The notes under the pieces are model-generated. The model saw only the letters and a program-made list of their open reading frames with translations, ran no database searches and was not told where the DNA came from. Below are positions 27,082 through 35,812 of a stretch of DNA of 62,090 nt, piece after piece (position 1 is the first letter of the stretch; each line of letters starts with the position of its first letter). The translations under genes and the position numbers were made by a program. Origin of the DNA: an uncultured Bacteroidota bacterium (GTDB lineage Bacteria; Bacteroidota; Bacteroidia; Bacteroidales; WCHB1-69); assembly GCA_902796805.1 (NCBI GenBank), contig CADBQG010000017.1, forward strand, positions 1 to 62,090, given 5' to 3'.

Positions 27082-27861
27082 TTAGATGATATATTTTTCC
27101 TTGAGCTTGCTTATTATGATTCCGACAGCCTCCTCGGGGTCAACCTCATACACCTGCCCTGGTGACTTCTGGGGCTTGGTGAATGACTTCTTCACCCTTG
27201 TGGGGGAGCCTTTCAGCCCGAGGCAAGTCTCGTCGACGTCGATTTTGTCGGCGCTCCACACTTCAACTTCCTTGTCGAAAGCCTCCATGATGCCCTTCAC
27301 GCTCATGTAGCGCGGCCTGTTGGCTGTTGACAGCACGGTGAGCACGCAGGGTGCGGGTACCTCGAGGATCTGGTATCCCTCTTCTGTCTCCTTCTTGACG
27401 GTACACAGCCCGTTGCTGTATTTGAGGTCTATTACGTATGATACCTGCGGAAGTCCGAGGTGCTCGGCCATTTCAGGTGCCACTTGCGCGGTGTCGCCGT
27501 CTATGGCCTGGCGGCCTGCTATGATCAGGTCGTAGTCGAGCGTCCTGATGGCGCCGGCAAGCGCGTTTGAGGTTGCCAGCGTGTCGGCACCGGCGAATTT
27601 GCGGTCACTCAGGAGTATCGCCCTGTCGGCGCCCATGGCAAAGGCCTCGCGACAGATGGCGTCGGCCTGCGGCGGTCCCATGGTGATGACTGTGACAGTG
27701 GCTCCATATTGGTCCTTGAGTCTCAGGGCCATCTCAAGTCCTCCCTTGTCGTCAGGGTTCATGATGCTCGGCACGCCGTCGCGGATAAGCGTCCCGGTCT
27801 CGGGGTTGATCTTTATCTCGTTCGTGTTAGGAACTTGCTTGATACAAACTATTATGTTCAT
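27082..27861 (-). CDS. etfB: Electron transfer flavoprotein, beta subunit
   Basis: A 259-residue partner of EtfA with the family start MNIIVCIKQVP, the AMP/FAD-contacting ALRLKDQYGATVTVITMG, the segment ADTLATSNALAGAI and the loop AGRQAIDGDTAQVAPEMAEHL. The latter resembles the group with bifurcating or butyrate-type ETFs. It lies 67 bases after the acyl-CoA dehydrogenase gene and 12 before etfA. Confidence 0.95.
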   Translation of the reverse strand: MNIIVCIKQVPNTNEIKINPETGTLIRDGVPSIMNPDDKGGLEMALRLKDQYGATVTVITMGPPQADAICREAFAMGADRAILLSDRKFAGADTLATSNALAGAIRTLDYDLIIAGRQAIDGDTAQVAPEMAEHLGLPQVSYVIDLKYSNGLCTVKKETEEGYQILEVPAPCVLTVLSTANRPRYMSVKGIMEAFDKEVEVWSADKIDVDETCLGLKGSPTRVKKSFTKPQKSPGQVYEVDPEEAVGIIISKLKEKYII

Positions 27862-27928
27862 GTCTTGATATTTACTTTGTTACATATTGTTTCTTGTGAA
27901 GCGGCAGCCTGGCAGGCTGTGCCTTGCC

Positions 27929-29074
27929 TTATTTGAAGAGGTTGCCGGCGATTACCATTCTCTGAACCTCGGAGGTGCCCTCGTAAATCTCGGTGATCTT
28001 GGCGTCGCGCATCATCCTCTCCACAGGGTACTCGCGAGTGTAGCCGTAGCCGCCGTGGAACTGCACCGCCTTAGTGGTGACCTCCATGGCTGTCTCGGCG
28101 GCGAAAAGCTTGCAGCGCGCTGCCTCAACGGCATACGGGATATGCATGTCCTTGTTGTACGCGGCCTGGCGCACGAGCAGCCTTGCGGCCTGGATCTTGG
28201 CGTCGAGGTCGGCCATCTGGAACTGCGTGTTCTGGAACGCCGCTATCGCCCTCCCGAACTGTTTGCGCTCTTTGGTGTACTTCACAGTCTCGTCGAGAGC
28301 GCCCTGCGCTATGCCGAGGGCCTGGGCGGCAATGCCTATGCGGCCGCCGTTGAGCGTGTTCATCGCTATCTTGAAGCCCTTGCCCTGCTCGCCGAGAAGG
28401 TTGCCCTTCGGTATACGGCAGTTCTCGAATATAAGCTCGCAGGTGGCCGACCCCCTGATGCCGAGCTTCTTCTCCTTCTTGCCGATAGAGAACCCGGGAG
28501 TGCCCTTCTCCACTATGAAGGCAGAGATCCCCCGCGTGCCAAGCTCCTTGTTGGTCATGGCCATCACCACATACACATGCGCGTAGCCGGCGTTGGTGAT
28601 GAAAATCTTGGTGCCGTTGAGAACCCACTCGTCTCCGTCGGCAACGGCAGTGGTCTGCTGCATGGCTGCGTCGGTGCCGGCGTTGGGCTCGGTGAGGCCG
28701 AAAGCCCCGATCCACTCCCCGGAAGCCAACTTGGGAAGATACTTCTGCTTCTGTTCCTCCGTCCCGTATTCAAGGATGGGGTTGACACACAATGATGTGT
28801 GTGCCGACACTATAACGCCTGTGGTGGCGCAAACCCTCGAAAGCTCTTCAACAGCCATGGAGTACATCTGGTTGGTACCGCCCTGGCCGCCGTATTCAAC
28901 AGGCACAGGAATCCCCATTATGCCGGTCCTGGCCATTTTCTCGACCGTCTCCACCGGGAAACGCTCCTGCTCGTCAATCTCAGCCGCCAGAGGCTTCACC
29001 TCGTTCTCGGCGAACTCTCGAATCATCTGTAAAAAGAGTTCCTCTCTTTTTGTTAAACCGAAATCCATATACAA
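27929..29074 (-). CDS. bcd: Short-chain acyl-CoA dehydrogenase (butyryl-CoA type)
   Basis: A 381-residue flavoenzyme with the family order: N-terminal helices ending VEYGGQGG, the middle FGLTEPNAGTDA and TKIFITNAGYA flavin contacts, and a C-terminal catalytic region IYEGTSEVQRMVIAGNLFK containing the catalytic Glu. In reverse it would reduce crotonyl-CoA to butyryl-CoA. Neighbours AtoA, EtfB and EtfA point to a butyrate-forming route, as in amino-acid-fermenting Bacteroidales. The gene symbol is by context; other short-chain substrates are possible. Confidence 0.92.
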   Translation of the reverse strand: MYMDFGLTKREELFLQMIREFAENEVKPLAAEIDEQERFPVETVEKMARTGIMGIPVPVEYGGQGGTNQMYSMAVEELSRVCATTGVIVSAHTSLCVNPILEYGTEEQKQKYLPKLASGEWIGAFGLTEPNAGTDAAMQQTTAVADGDEWVLNGTKIFITNAGYAHVYVVMAMTNKELGTRGISAFIVEKGTPGFSIGKKEKKLGIRGSATCELIFENCRIPKGNLLGEQGKGFKIAMNTLNGGRIGIAAQALGIAQGALDETVKYTKERKQFGRAIAAFQNTQFQMADLDAKIQAARLLVRQAAYNKDMHIPYAVEAARCKLFAAETAMEVTTKAVQFHGGYGYTREYPVERMMRDAKITEIYEGTSEVQRMVIAGNLFK

Positions 29075-29110
29075 TATATTGATTAAAAAAATAAATGTTC
29101 CGAATTTACT

Positions 29111-29770
29111 CTAAACCTCCATGGGCTTCAGGTCGGGCGATACAACCAGCGTAGCCTCAGTGGCCGCCTGCACATCCTCAACAGTGAACACGGGGTTTAT
29201 CTCCTTGAGGACAATGCCCTTGTCAGTCACCTCCATAACACCCATCTCGGTAACAATCATGTTGACCTGGCCTTTCGCGGTGAGCGGAAGCGTGCACTTG
29301 TGGAGAATCTTGGGGTTGCCCTTCTGCGTGTGTTCCATGGCGAGGATCACTTTGCGGGCGCCAACCAACAGGTCCATAGCGCCGCCCATACCTGGTGTCA
29401 GCTTGCCTGGTATCATCCAGTTGGCCAAATCTCCCTCCTCGTCAACCTGCATGGCGCCAAGGACAGTTACGTCAACGTGGCCGCCGCGAATTATGGAGAA
29501 CGAGTCGGCAGAGCTGAACGAGACAGCGCCGGGCTGGGCAGTTATGTAACCGCCACCTGAATTCACAAGGTTTTCGTCTTCCTTGCCCTCTTCAGGCGTT
29601 GGGCCCATGCCAAGCAGGCCGTTTTCCGACTGGAGTATCACGTTGACACCTTTCGGCAGATAGTTCGGCACCATGGTCGGCAGACCGATGCCCAAGTTCA
29701 CAACATCGCCGTCCTTGAGTTCTTTTGCCACTCTCTTGGCGATAATCTCTCTCATTTGATTCTTGTCCAT
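29111..29770 (-). CDS. atoA: CoA-transferase subunit B (acetate/butyrate-acetoacetate type)
   Basis: A 219-residue beta subunit of a 3-oxoacid or butyrate:acetoacetate/acetate CoA-transferase. It has the catalytic-Glu motif SENGLLGMGP near residue 50, the glycine-rich SGGGYIT, and KLTPGMGGAMDL. It would move CoA between butyryl-CoA and acetate or acetoacetate. The partner subunit A, normally the gene just upstream, is not here; the upstream neighbour is a small repeat protein and then glnS. It is 36 bases before bcd. Confidence 0.93.
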   Translation of the reverse strand: MDKNQMREIIAKRVAKELKDGDVVNLGIGLPTMVPNYLPKGVNVILQSENGLLGMGPTPEEGKEDENLVNSGGGYITAQPGAVSFSSADSFSIIRGGHVDVTVLGAMQVDEEGDLANWMIPGKLTPGMGGAMDLLVGARKVILAMEHTQKGNPKILHKCTLPLTAKGQVNMIVTEMGVMEVTDKGIVLKEINPVFTVEDVQAATEATLVVSPDLKPMEV

Positions 29771-29816
29771 ATTTGATTCTTTTATGTTTTTATTGCTTGA
29801 TTTTCTTGATTATTAT

Positions 29817-30242
29817 TCATGACCTTCTGAACTTGTGGAAGTCCGACGAATCCCACGACTGATATAGAAGAATGTGGTGTATTGTGTCAATCATAAGTAT
29901 GAAAAGGCGCAGATCGTTGTCTGCAAACCATTTTATGGCCTTGTCCTCCTTGCGACATGCGGCTGCAAAGAGCGAGAGGAAACTGCAGCCGTTCCTGTCA
30001 AGCCAGGCTATGGCGTTCTCCTCGTTGTCGATGGCATTGCTAAGAACCGCAAACTCCGGGTATCCGTTGTCGAGAAGCCACTGTAGGGCCGCCTCGTTGG
30101 AATGTATGGCCGACGACAGCGCCTCCAACTCCTGATAACCGTTGCTCATCAGGAAGTCGCTGAACTTCCGGTCACCCTCAAGACTCTTGTGGAAGGCGAC
30201 CAGGACTTTGGGGTCATAATCCAACAGACTGTGCATCTTCAA
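29817..30242 (-). CDS. Small internal-repeat protein of unknown function
   Basis: A 141-residue soluble protein without signal peptide. It contains about four imperfect repeats of some 25 residues, each with the pattern W-L-x-x-N-G-Y/C followed by a helix and a polar NE or EDKA step (for example LQWLLDNGYPEFAVLSNA, IAWLDRNGCSFLSLF, IKWFADNDLRLFILM). Such helical solenoids usually bind protein or RNA. I do not recognise a named family. The gene begins 8 bases after glnS and ends 46 bases before atoA, so it is read in the same transcript. Confidence 0.7.
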   Translation of the reverse strand: MKMHSLLDYDPKVLVAFHKSLEGDRKFSDFLMSNGYQELEALSSAIHSNEAALQWLLDNGYPEFAVLSNAIDNEENAIAWLDRNGCSFLSLFAAACRKEDKAIKWFADNDLRLFILMIDTIHHILLYQSWDSSDFHKFRRS

Positions 30243-30250
30243 TGTCAGGT

Positions 30251-31882
30251 TTATTGTTTGAGACTGACAGTCTTGTTGAAGACTAACGTCTCCTCGGTGG
30301 AGTCTGGATCGCAGTAGAAATACCCTATTCTCTCGAACTGGAAGTGCTTTACCGACGAGGCCTTCTCGAATGTGAGGCCATTCTCGACGAAGACATCCTT
30401 CACCACGAGGGAGTCGGGGTTGAGGTTGTCGAGGAACGTCTGTCCCTCATCGCAGCTGTCGGGGTCGGGAACACTGAAGAGACGGTCGAAAAGGCGCACT
30501 TCTGCCTTCTTCGAGTGACTGACGGGAACCCAGTGTATGGTTGCCTTCACCTTTCGGTTGCTCTGAGGCATACCGGTCTTGGTCTCCGGGTCGTAGGTGC
30601 AATGGATTTCAACGATCTCGCCGCTATCGTCCTTGACAATGTGAGTGCATTTTATAATGTATGCATATTTAAGACGAACTTCCCTGTCAATGGAAAGCCT
30701 GTAGAACTTCTTGTCGGCGTTCTCCCTGAAGTCGGCGCGCTCGATCCAAAGTTCTTTTGCGAAGGGTATCTTACGCGTTCCAGCCGACGGGTCTTCGGGA
30801 TTGTTGACCGCCTCCATCTCCTCAACGAGGTCGTCCGGATAGTTGTCAATCACGAGCTTCACAGGGTCTATGACCGCCATGGTCCTTATGGCCGTCTTGT
30901 TCAAGTCTTCACGCGCACAGAACTCGAGGAGGGAGACATCGATGATGTTGTCGCGTTTGGCAACGCCTACAGTCTCGGCGAAGTTGCGCACGGCCTGCGG
31001 TGTATAGCCACGGCGTCGCAAGCCGCAAATAGTCGGCATTCTCGGATCGTCCCAACCTCTGACGTGGTTTTCCTTCACGAGCTGCAGGAGCTTGCGCTTG
31101 CTCATGATAGTGTAGTTAAGGTTCAGTCTGGCGAATTCGATCTGCTGAGGATGATGAATCTTCAGTGCCTCGCAGAACCAGTCGTATAGCGGCCTGTGCA
31201 CCTCGAACTCGAGTGTGCAGATGGAATGCGTGATGCCCTCGATAGAGTCGCTCTGCCCATGGGCGAAGTCATACATAGGGTAGATGCACCACTTGTCGCC
31301 GGTGCGGTGGTGGTCGGCGTGGAGGATGCGGTACATTATGGGGTCGCGGAAGTGCATGTTGGGCGAGGCCATGTCGATCTTCGCGCGCAACACGCGGCTG
31401 CCGTCAGGGAATTCGCCCGCGCGCATCCTGCGGAACAGATCGAGGTTCTCCTCTACAGAACGGTTTCTATAAGGACTCTCGTCTCCGGGTTTTGTCGGCA
31501 CTCCCCTACCCTTGCTGATCTCTTCCTGTGTCTGGTCGTCAACATAAGCAAGACCGTCGCTTATAAGCTGTTCGGCCCACAGGTAAAGCTGGTCGAAATA
31601 GTCAGAGGCGTAGTGTTCCTCTGCCCATTCGAAGCCTAACCAGCGAATGTCCTCCTTTATTGAGTCCACATACTCCGTGTCTTCCTTGACCGGATTGGTG
31701 TCGTCGAAACGAAGATTGCACTTACCGCCGTATTTTTTCGCAATGCCGAAGTTCAGGCATATCGACTTCGCATGTCCGATATGGAGATACCCGTTGGGCT
31801 CGGGGGGAAACCTGGTGTGGACTTTAGCTTCGTTTTTTCTGTTCCGGATATCTTCCTCGATAATCTGCTCTATGAAATTCAT
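30251..31882 (-). CDS. glnS: Glutaminyl-tRNA synthetase
   Basis: Charges tRNA-Gln with glutamine. The class I signatures are present: [15 protein letters not shown] (HIGH) and IMSKRKL (KMSKS type), with DDTNP and the GlnRS-type C-terminal beta-barrel domain. The 543-residue length is close to the family norm. The ATG at 31882 starts the expected [12 protein letters not shown] leader helix. Direct charging by GlnRS means the cell does not rely only on GatCAB for Gln-tRNA. It follows lnt by 30 bases. Confidence 0.96.
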   Translation of the reverse strand: MNFIEQIIEEDIRNRKNEAKVHTRFPPEPNGYLHIGHAKSICLNFGIAKKYGGKCNLRFDDTNPVKEDTEYVDSIKEDIRWLGFEWAEEHYASDYFDQLYLWAEQLISDGLAYVDDQTQEEISKGRGVPTKPGDESPYRNRSVEENLDLFRRMRAGEFPDGSRVLRAKIDMASPNMHFRDPIMYRILHADHHRTGDKWCIYPMYDFAHGQSDSIEGITHSICTLEFEVHRPLYDWFCEALKIHHPQQIEFARLNLNYTIMSKRKLLQLVKENHVRGWDDPRMPTICGLRRRGYTPQAVRNFAETVGVAKRDNIIDVSLLEFCAREDLNKTAIRTMAVIDPVKLVIDNYPDDLVEEMEAVNNPEDPSAGTRKIPFAKELWIERADFRENADKKFYRLSIDREVRLKYAYIIKCTHIVKDDSGEIVEIHCTYDPETKTGMPQSNRKVKATIHWVPVSHSKKAEVRLFDRLFSVPDPDSCDEGQTFLDNLNPDSLVVKDVFVENGLTFEKASSVKHFQFERIGYFYCDPDSTEETLVFNKTVSLKQ

Positions 31883-31912
31883 CTCTTCTTATATTAGTCG
31901 AATAAACAATTT

Positions 31913-33583
31913 TTATTTTCTTCTTCTTTTGAAAACACCTGTCAGCGCTGTTATCGCCGAAGCAGTCAAGCCTAAAACAGCTATTATAGCGGCAATTCGG
32001 GCAATGTAGTCGCCGTGCCGGACATAGAAAGTCTCCCCGTTCTGCGCGTACACACGTGTTGCAAAGGCCGTACGTTGATCATATCCGGTCTTTTCGAGCA
32101 CATTCCCGAGCGGATCGACAACACCGGAAAAGCCTCCGTTGGCGGCGCGCAGCACATACCTTCTGGTCTCTATGGCGCGAAGACGGGCCATTTCGAAATG
32201 CTGCCTGTGCCCTTGGCTGTCTTTCCACCACGAGTCGTTGGTGATAACGGCTATCACATTGGCCCCGTTCGTCACGAACCTGCCCACAAGCTCGCCGTAA
32301 ACCGACTCATAGCATATCGCCGTTCCAACCCCCACTCTCTTGCCATCGGCCTCGAAAGTGAAGACCCTCTGCACAGTGTCAACGCCAAGCGACGAGTTTG
32401 AGCCTCCCAATTCTATGAGTATGTCGCCAAGAAATCCGAAAATCCTCGGGAAAGGCATCTTCTCAACACCAGGCACAAGCCTGCTCTTGTGATACACGCT
32501 CTCAAGGCCGTTGCTGTTGTAGAAACCTGCGGTGTTGTAACTTTCCACAAAAACGTCAGAAGCCATTTTTGTGGCTGATGGCGACATTTTTTTGTCAGAA
32601 ACCACAAATGTTGACAATCCGAGGATGAAATTGAGGTTCGGGCAATTCTTGACTACAGAATCGAATCTTGCGAAACCGGAGTACCTCGTGTCTTCAGGAA
32701 GGAAGTCGCCGTTCCTGAGATTATCGACTGATATGCCATGGGCCACGGACGACTCCGGCGTAACCACAAGGCTTGTTGACGGCTTCACCAAAGGCACTGC
32801 AAGAGATAGCAGACGGTCGATTTCCTGGACGTTTGTAAGCGAGTACTCCTCTGTCCACGGGTCGGTGTTCTGCTGCACCACAACAGCGTCGACAGGAGTT
32901 GAGGTGTCAACGCCTCTCATGGCTGAAGGCAGCATCGCAAGCGAAACAATGATGGGGGTTGCTATTGCAAGCAGCAGTAACGCCGAGTTGACGATGACTC
33001 GCCTTTTCCCAGCCCTGTCAACGCACAAGCAGATGATTCGATGGAGAATGAGATTGCACAACAGCACCCAGAGCGTGCCGCCTGCCGCCCCGGTGAGCGA
33101 GTACCACTGCACTATCTTCGGCGTCGTCGCGAACACGTTGCCGAGACTAAGCCAGGGCCATGTCAGATCCCAATTCTGGTGAAGATACTCGAATGCAATC
33201 CAGGAAGAGACGAGGAGAATCGCTTGCAGCAACCTGTTTTTGGAGCATTTCTTGCACGAGTGCCACAACGCGAAGACCACAGTCTGAAGGAGGGCGTTGA
33301 GAACCACGGCGGCAATAGCGCCGTAAACCGTGCAGTACGCTATCCAATAGGTAGTTATCAGGTTAAAAGTTAAGAATGCAGGATAGAACAACAGGATTCC
33401 GCGCCCGAAGGCGTTCTTTTTTCCTTCAGATATTGAAGCATCGCTCAGGAAGAGAAGCGGAATGAAGGCAATGAACATGAGAAACGGCAGGCCATGCGGA
33501 TACCAGGCGAAAGCCATCAGCAGCCCGCTTGCAACACTTACCGGAAGTTTGCTATGCCATATGAGGTCTCTCATCTTGAACAC
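31913..33583 (-). CDS. lnt: Apolipoprotein N-acyltransferase
   Basis: Adds the third acyl chain to the N-terminal cysteine of lipoproteins in the inner membrane. The 556-residue length is typical. Several TM helices occupy about 10-205, followed by a nitrilase-type domain with the catalytic triad region: Glu in VVTPESS, Lys near VEKMPFP and Cys in TAICYESVYGE. A last TM helix lies near the C-terminus before the basic tail FKRRRK. The gene starts 3 bases after dsbD, an operon linking two envelope-protein maturation steps. Confidence 0.93.
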   Translation of the reverse strand: MFKMRDLIWHSKLPVSVASGLLMAFAWYPHGLPFLMFIAFIPLLFLSDASISEGKKNAFGRGILLFYPAFLTFNLITTYWIAYCTVYGAIAAVVLNALLQTVVFALWHSCKKCSKNRLLQAILLVSSWIAFEYLHQNWDLTWPWLSLGNVFATTPKIVQWYSLTGAAGGTLWVLLCNLILHRIICLCVDRAGKRRVIVNSALLLLAIATPIIVSLAMLPSAMRGVDTSTPVDAVVVQQNTDPWTEEYSLTNVQEIDRLLSLAVPLVKPSTSLVVTPESSVAHGISVDNLRNGDFLPEDTRYSGFARFDSVVKNCPNLNFILGLSTFVVSDKKMSPSATKMASDVFVESYNTAGFYNSNGLESVYHKSRLVPGVEKMPFPRIFGFLGDILIELGGSNSSLGVDTVQRVFTFEADGKRVGVGTAICYESVYGELVGRFVTNGANVIAVITNDSWWKDSQGHRQHFEMARLRAIETRRYVLRAANGGFSGVVDPLGNVLEKTGYDQRTAFATRVYAQNGETFYVRHGDYIARIAAIIAVLGLTASAITALTGVFKRRRK

Positions 33584-33586
33584 GCT

Positions 33587-35632
33587 CTATTTCTGCATTT
33601 TCTTGTATTCATCTATTCCGTCGCGGAGGAACTTGAGATACTTCTCGACGTCCCGCTCATAATAGGTGGGACCTGAAAGAACCTTACCGTCAGGAGAAAC
33701 CACAAAGTAGCACGGTTGGGAGTTCTCGTTGTAGAGAGTCTGCTCGATGTGCCTGTTCTTTCCTCCGAGAGTTGTAACCAAGTCGCCAGCCGCATTCTTG
33801 AACTGCTCGCTTTCAGGAAGTTGTATAATCTTATCGTCGCAATACAGCGTGGCCACAATCACCTCTTCGGCGAAAATTCTCCTGACCTCCTTGTCAACCC
33901 AGACAGCAGCCTCAACATTGCGGCAGTTGGTGCAGCCGTGTCCTGTGAAGTCGAGGAACACTGGCTTGTTCTCTTTCTTGGCCACGCGAAGTGCCTGGTC
34001 GTAGTCGAAATAGCCTTTGATTCCGTGCGGGATGTCGAGTTTGTCGGCGTAGAGGGGTTCTTCAGATAGAACGTAAGTTGAAGAACCGCCGCCGTTTCCG
34101 CTCTCTTCCCTCACAATGGCGTTAATGTCGAAGTCTTGGGTGTCCATCGGGGGAAGCCAGCCTGAAAGGGCCTTCAGCGGCGCGCCGAACATTCCGGGAA
34201 CCATATACACCACAAACCCGAACACAGCTACAGAGAGCAGGAACCTGAACCAGCTCTTCTGAACCGGATACTCGTCGTCGTGCGGGAATCTTATCTTGCC
34301 AAGCAAATAAAGCCCGAGGAGCGAGAACAGCACGATCCAGAGCGCGAGATAGACCTCCCTGTCGAGGATTCCCCAGTGGTAGGTCTGGTCGGGGACGTTT
34401 ATGAACTTCAGGGCGAAGGCGAGCTCCACGAATGCAAGTATCACCTTAAGGGTGTTCATCCAGCCGCCCGACTTGGGGAGTTTCTTAAGCAGGTCGGGGA
34501 ACAGCGCGAAGAACGTGAACGGCACGGCGATGCCGAGCGAGAAACCGAGCATCCCGACGATCGGCTTCACAAAGGAGCCTCCCGCTGCGTTGAGCGCCAC
34601 GGCACCGGCTATCGGCAGTGTGCATGAGAAAGAGACAAGCACCAGAGTGAGTGCCATGAAGAAAATTCCAACCACACCGCCGGCGTTCTGCCGTTTCGCC
34701 GAGCCGTTGACCCATGAACTCGGGAGCGTTATCTCGAAATATCCGAGCAACGACAGGGCGAATATGAAGAATATCACTGCGAACAGTATGTTCGGAATCC
34801 AGTGAGTGCTCAGCACATTGCCAAGGTCGGCGCCGAATATCAGCGAGAGGATGATGCCGAACACAACGAAGATCAACACAATGAAGAAGCCATATAGCAA
34901 TGCACTCCTTTTTCCCTCGTGGCCTTCCTTCGAGAAGAAGGAGACAGTCATGGGAATCATGGGGAAGACGCACGGCATCAGCAAACCGGCGAGACCGCCA
35001 AGCACAGCCATTATAAAGTACCTGAGAAGCGATTCATCTTCTTTGCCGGCGCCGTCAGCCGGAGACGAAGGCACAGCTGCGGCCATGGTGTCGGCAGGCG
35101 CGTCGTTTTGCTCAGAGGACAATTCGGAGGTGTCAACCTGAGGCATGACCACCGCAGGCTTGAACCCCTTGACATCGAAGGCAAACTTCTCCTCCACGGG
35201 GGTGCAGCGGCCATCGATACAGGCCTGGCCCTCAAGTTTACCGGTGATTTTGAACGGAAGAGTGTCCCTGACTTTTACCTTCTGTTTGAAGGTAACCTTG
35301 CGGGTATAGAAGTTGGAGTGCGCTTTGAAAAGCGTGTCGTAGTCGCTCTGGGGTTTGGGCTCAACAACACTCCCCAAACGCTCGTATGAATTGCTTTTGT
35401 TGAAGGAAAATTCAAGCGGGCTCTCTATCTGGCCTTCTCCACGAGCTTGTGAATACAGATGCCAGTTGGGCTGTATATCGGCCGTGAACTGCAACTCCGC
35501 CACGGAATCGTTGACCTTCACGGTCTTGTAGTTCCATTTCACAGGCTCAACCTGCTGTGCCATGGAAGGCACAGAGACCAAAAACAGCACTGTCAGGGCG
35601 CAAACAAAGCGGTAAATCCTCATATATCTCAT
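33587..35632 (-). CDS. dsbD: Thiol:disulfide interchange protein DsbD
   Basis: Carries electrons from cytoplasmic thioredoxin across the inner membrane to periplasmic thiols. It has the three expected domains: an N-terminal periplasmic domain with Cys pair in GQACIDGRCTP, a central eight-TM domain with the redox Cys of LMPCVFPMIP and FSCTLPIAG, and a C-terminal thioredoxin domain with HGCTNCRNVEA. The start is the ATG at 35632 (MRYMRIYRFVCAL), which begins a clean signal peptide; a second ATG at 35623 is possible. A longer upstream frame is excluded because the -7 box at 35649-35656 lies inside it. Confidence 0.92.
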   Translation of the reverse strand: MRYMRIYRFVCALTVLFLVSVPSMAQQVEPVKWNYKTVKVNDSVAELQFTADIQPNWHLYSQARGEGQIESPLEFSFNKSNSYERLGSVVEPKPQSDYDTLFKAHSNFYTRKVTFKQKVKVRDTLPFKITGKLEGQACIDGRCTPVEEKFAFDVKGFKPAVVMPQVDTSELSSEQNDAPADTMAAAVPSSPADGAGKEDESLLRYFIMAVLGGLAGLLMPCVFPMIPMTVSFFSKEGHEGKRSALLYGFFIVLIFVVFGIILSLIFGADLGNVLSTHWIPNILFAVIFFIFALSLLGYFEITLPSSWVNGSAKRQNAGGVVGIFFMALTLVLVSFSCTLPIAGAVALNAAGGSFVKPIVGMLGFSLGIAVPFTFFALFPDLLKKLPKSGGWMNTLKVILAFVELAFALKFINVPDQTYHWGILDREVYLALWIVLFSLLGLYLLGKIRFPHDDEYPVQKSWFRFLLSVAVFGFVVYMVPGMFGAPLKALSGWLPPMDTQDFDINAIVREESGNGGGSSTYVLSEEPLYADKLDIPHGIKGYFDYDQALRVAKKENKPVFLDFTGHGCTNCRNVEAAVWVDKEVRRIFAEEVIVATLYCDDKIIQLPESEQFKNAAGDLVTTLGGKNRHIEQTLYNENSQPCYFVVSPDGKVLSGPTYYERDVEKYLKFLRDGIDEYKKMQK

Positions 35633-35648
35633 TTTTAAAACAAGGTTG

Positions 35649-35656
35649 CAAATATA
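35649..35656 (-). promoter_or_regulatory. Promoter -7 box for dsbD-lnt-glnS
   Basis: The minus strand reads TATATTTG. Transcription would start near 35645, only about 12 bases before the dsbD ATG, which fixes the start choice. Confidence 0.6.
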
Positions 35657-35812
35657 CAAAAAAACTAAAACGACACCCAAACGGAAGAAATCTGCCGCTG
35701 AATGGATGAGTACCAGCAACGACAGACTTCCGCCGATACACAAACAAACCTTTTCAATAGAGTTGATGAGGTTTCGCCATGAAATCGCAGAAAGTGTTCA
35801 AAATCACTGCTA

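Noticed and set aside
26290..27165. 291-codon plus-strand frame
   Set aside because: Antisense to etfA; no family features.
27887..28795. 302-codon plus-strand frame
   Set aside because: It lies antisense to the clear acyl-CoA dehydrogenase gene; its composition is that of a GC-rich shadow frame and no motif is visible.
35633..35743. Upstream extension of the dsbD frame
   Set aside because: Contains the -7 box, so it is not transcribed; a normal signal peptide starts at 35632.
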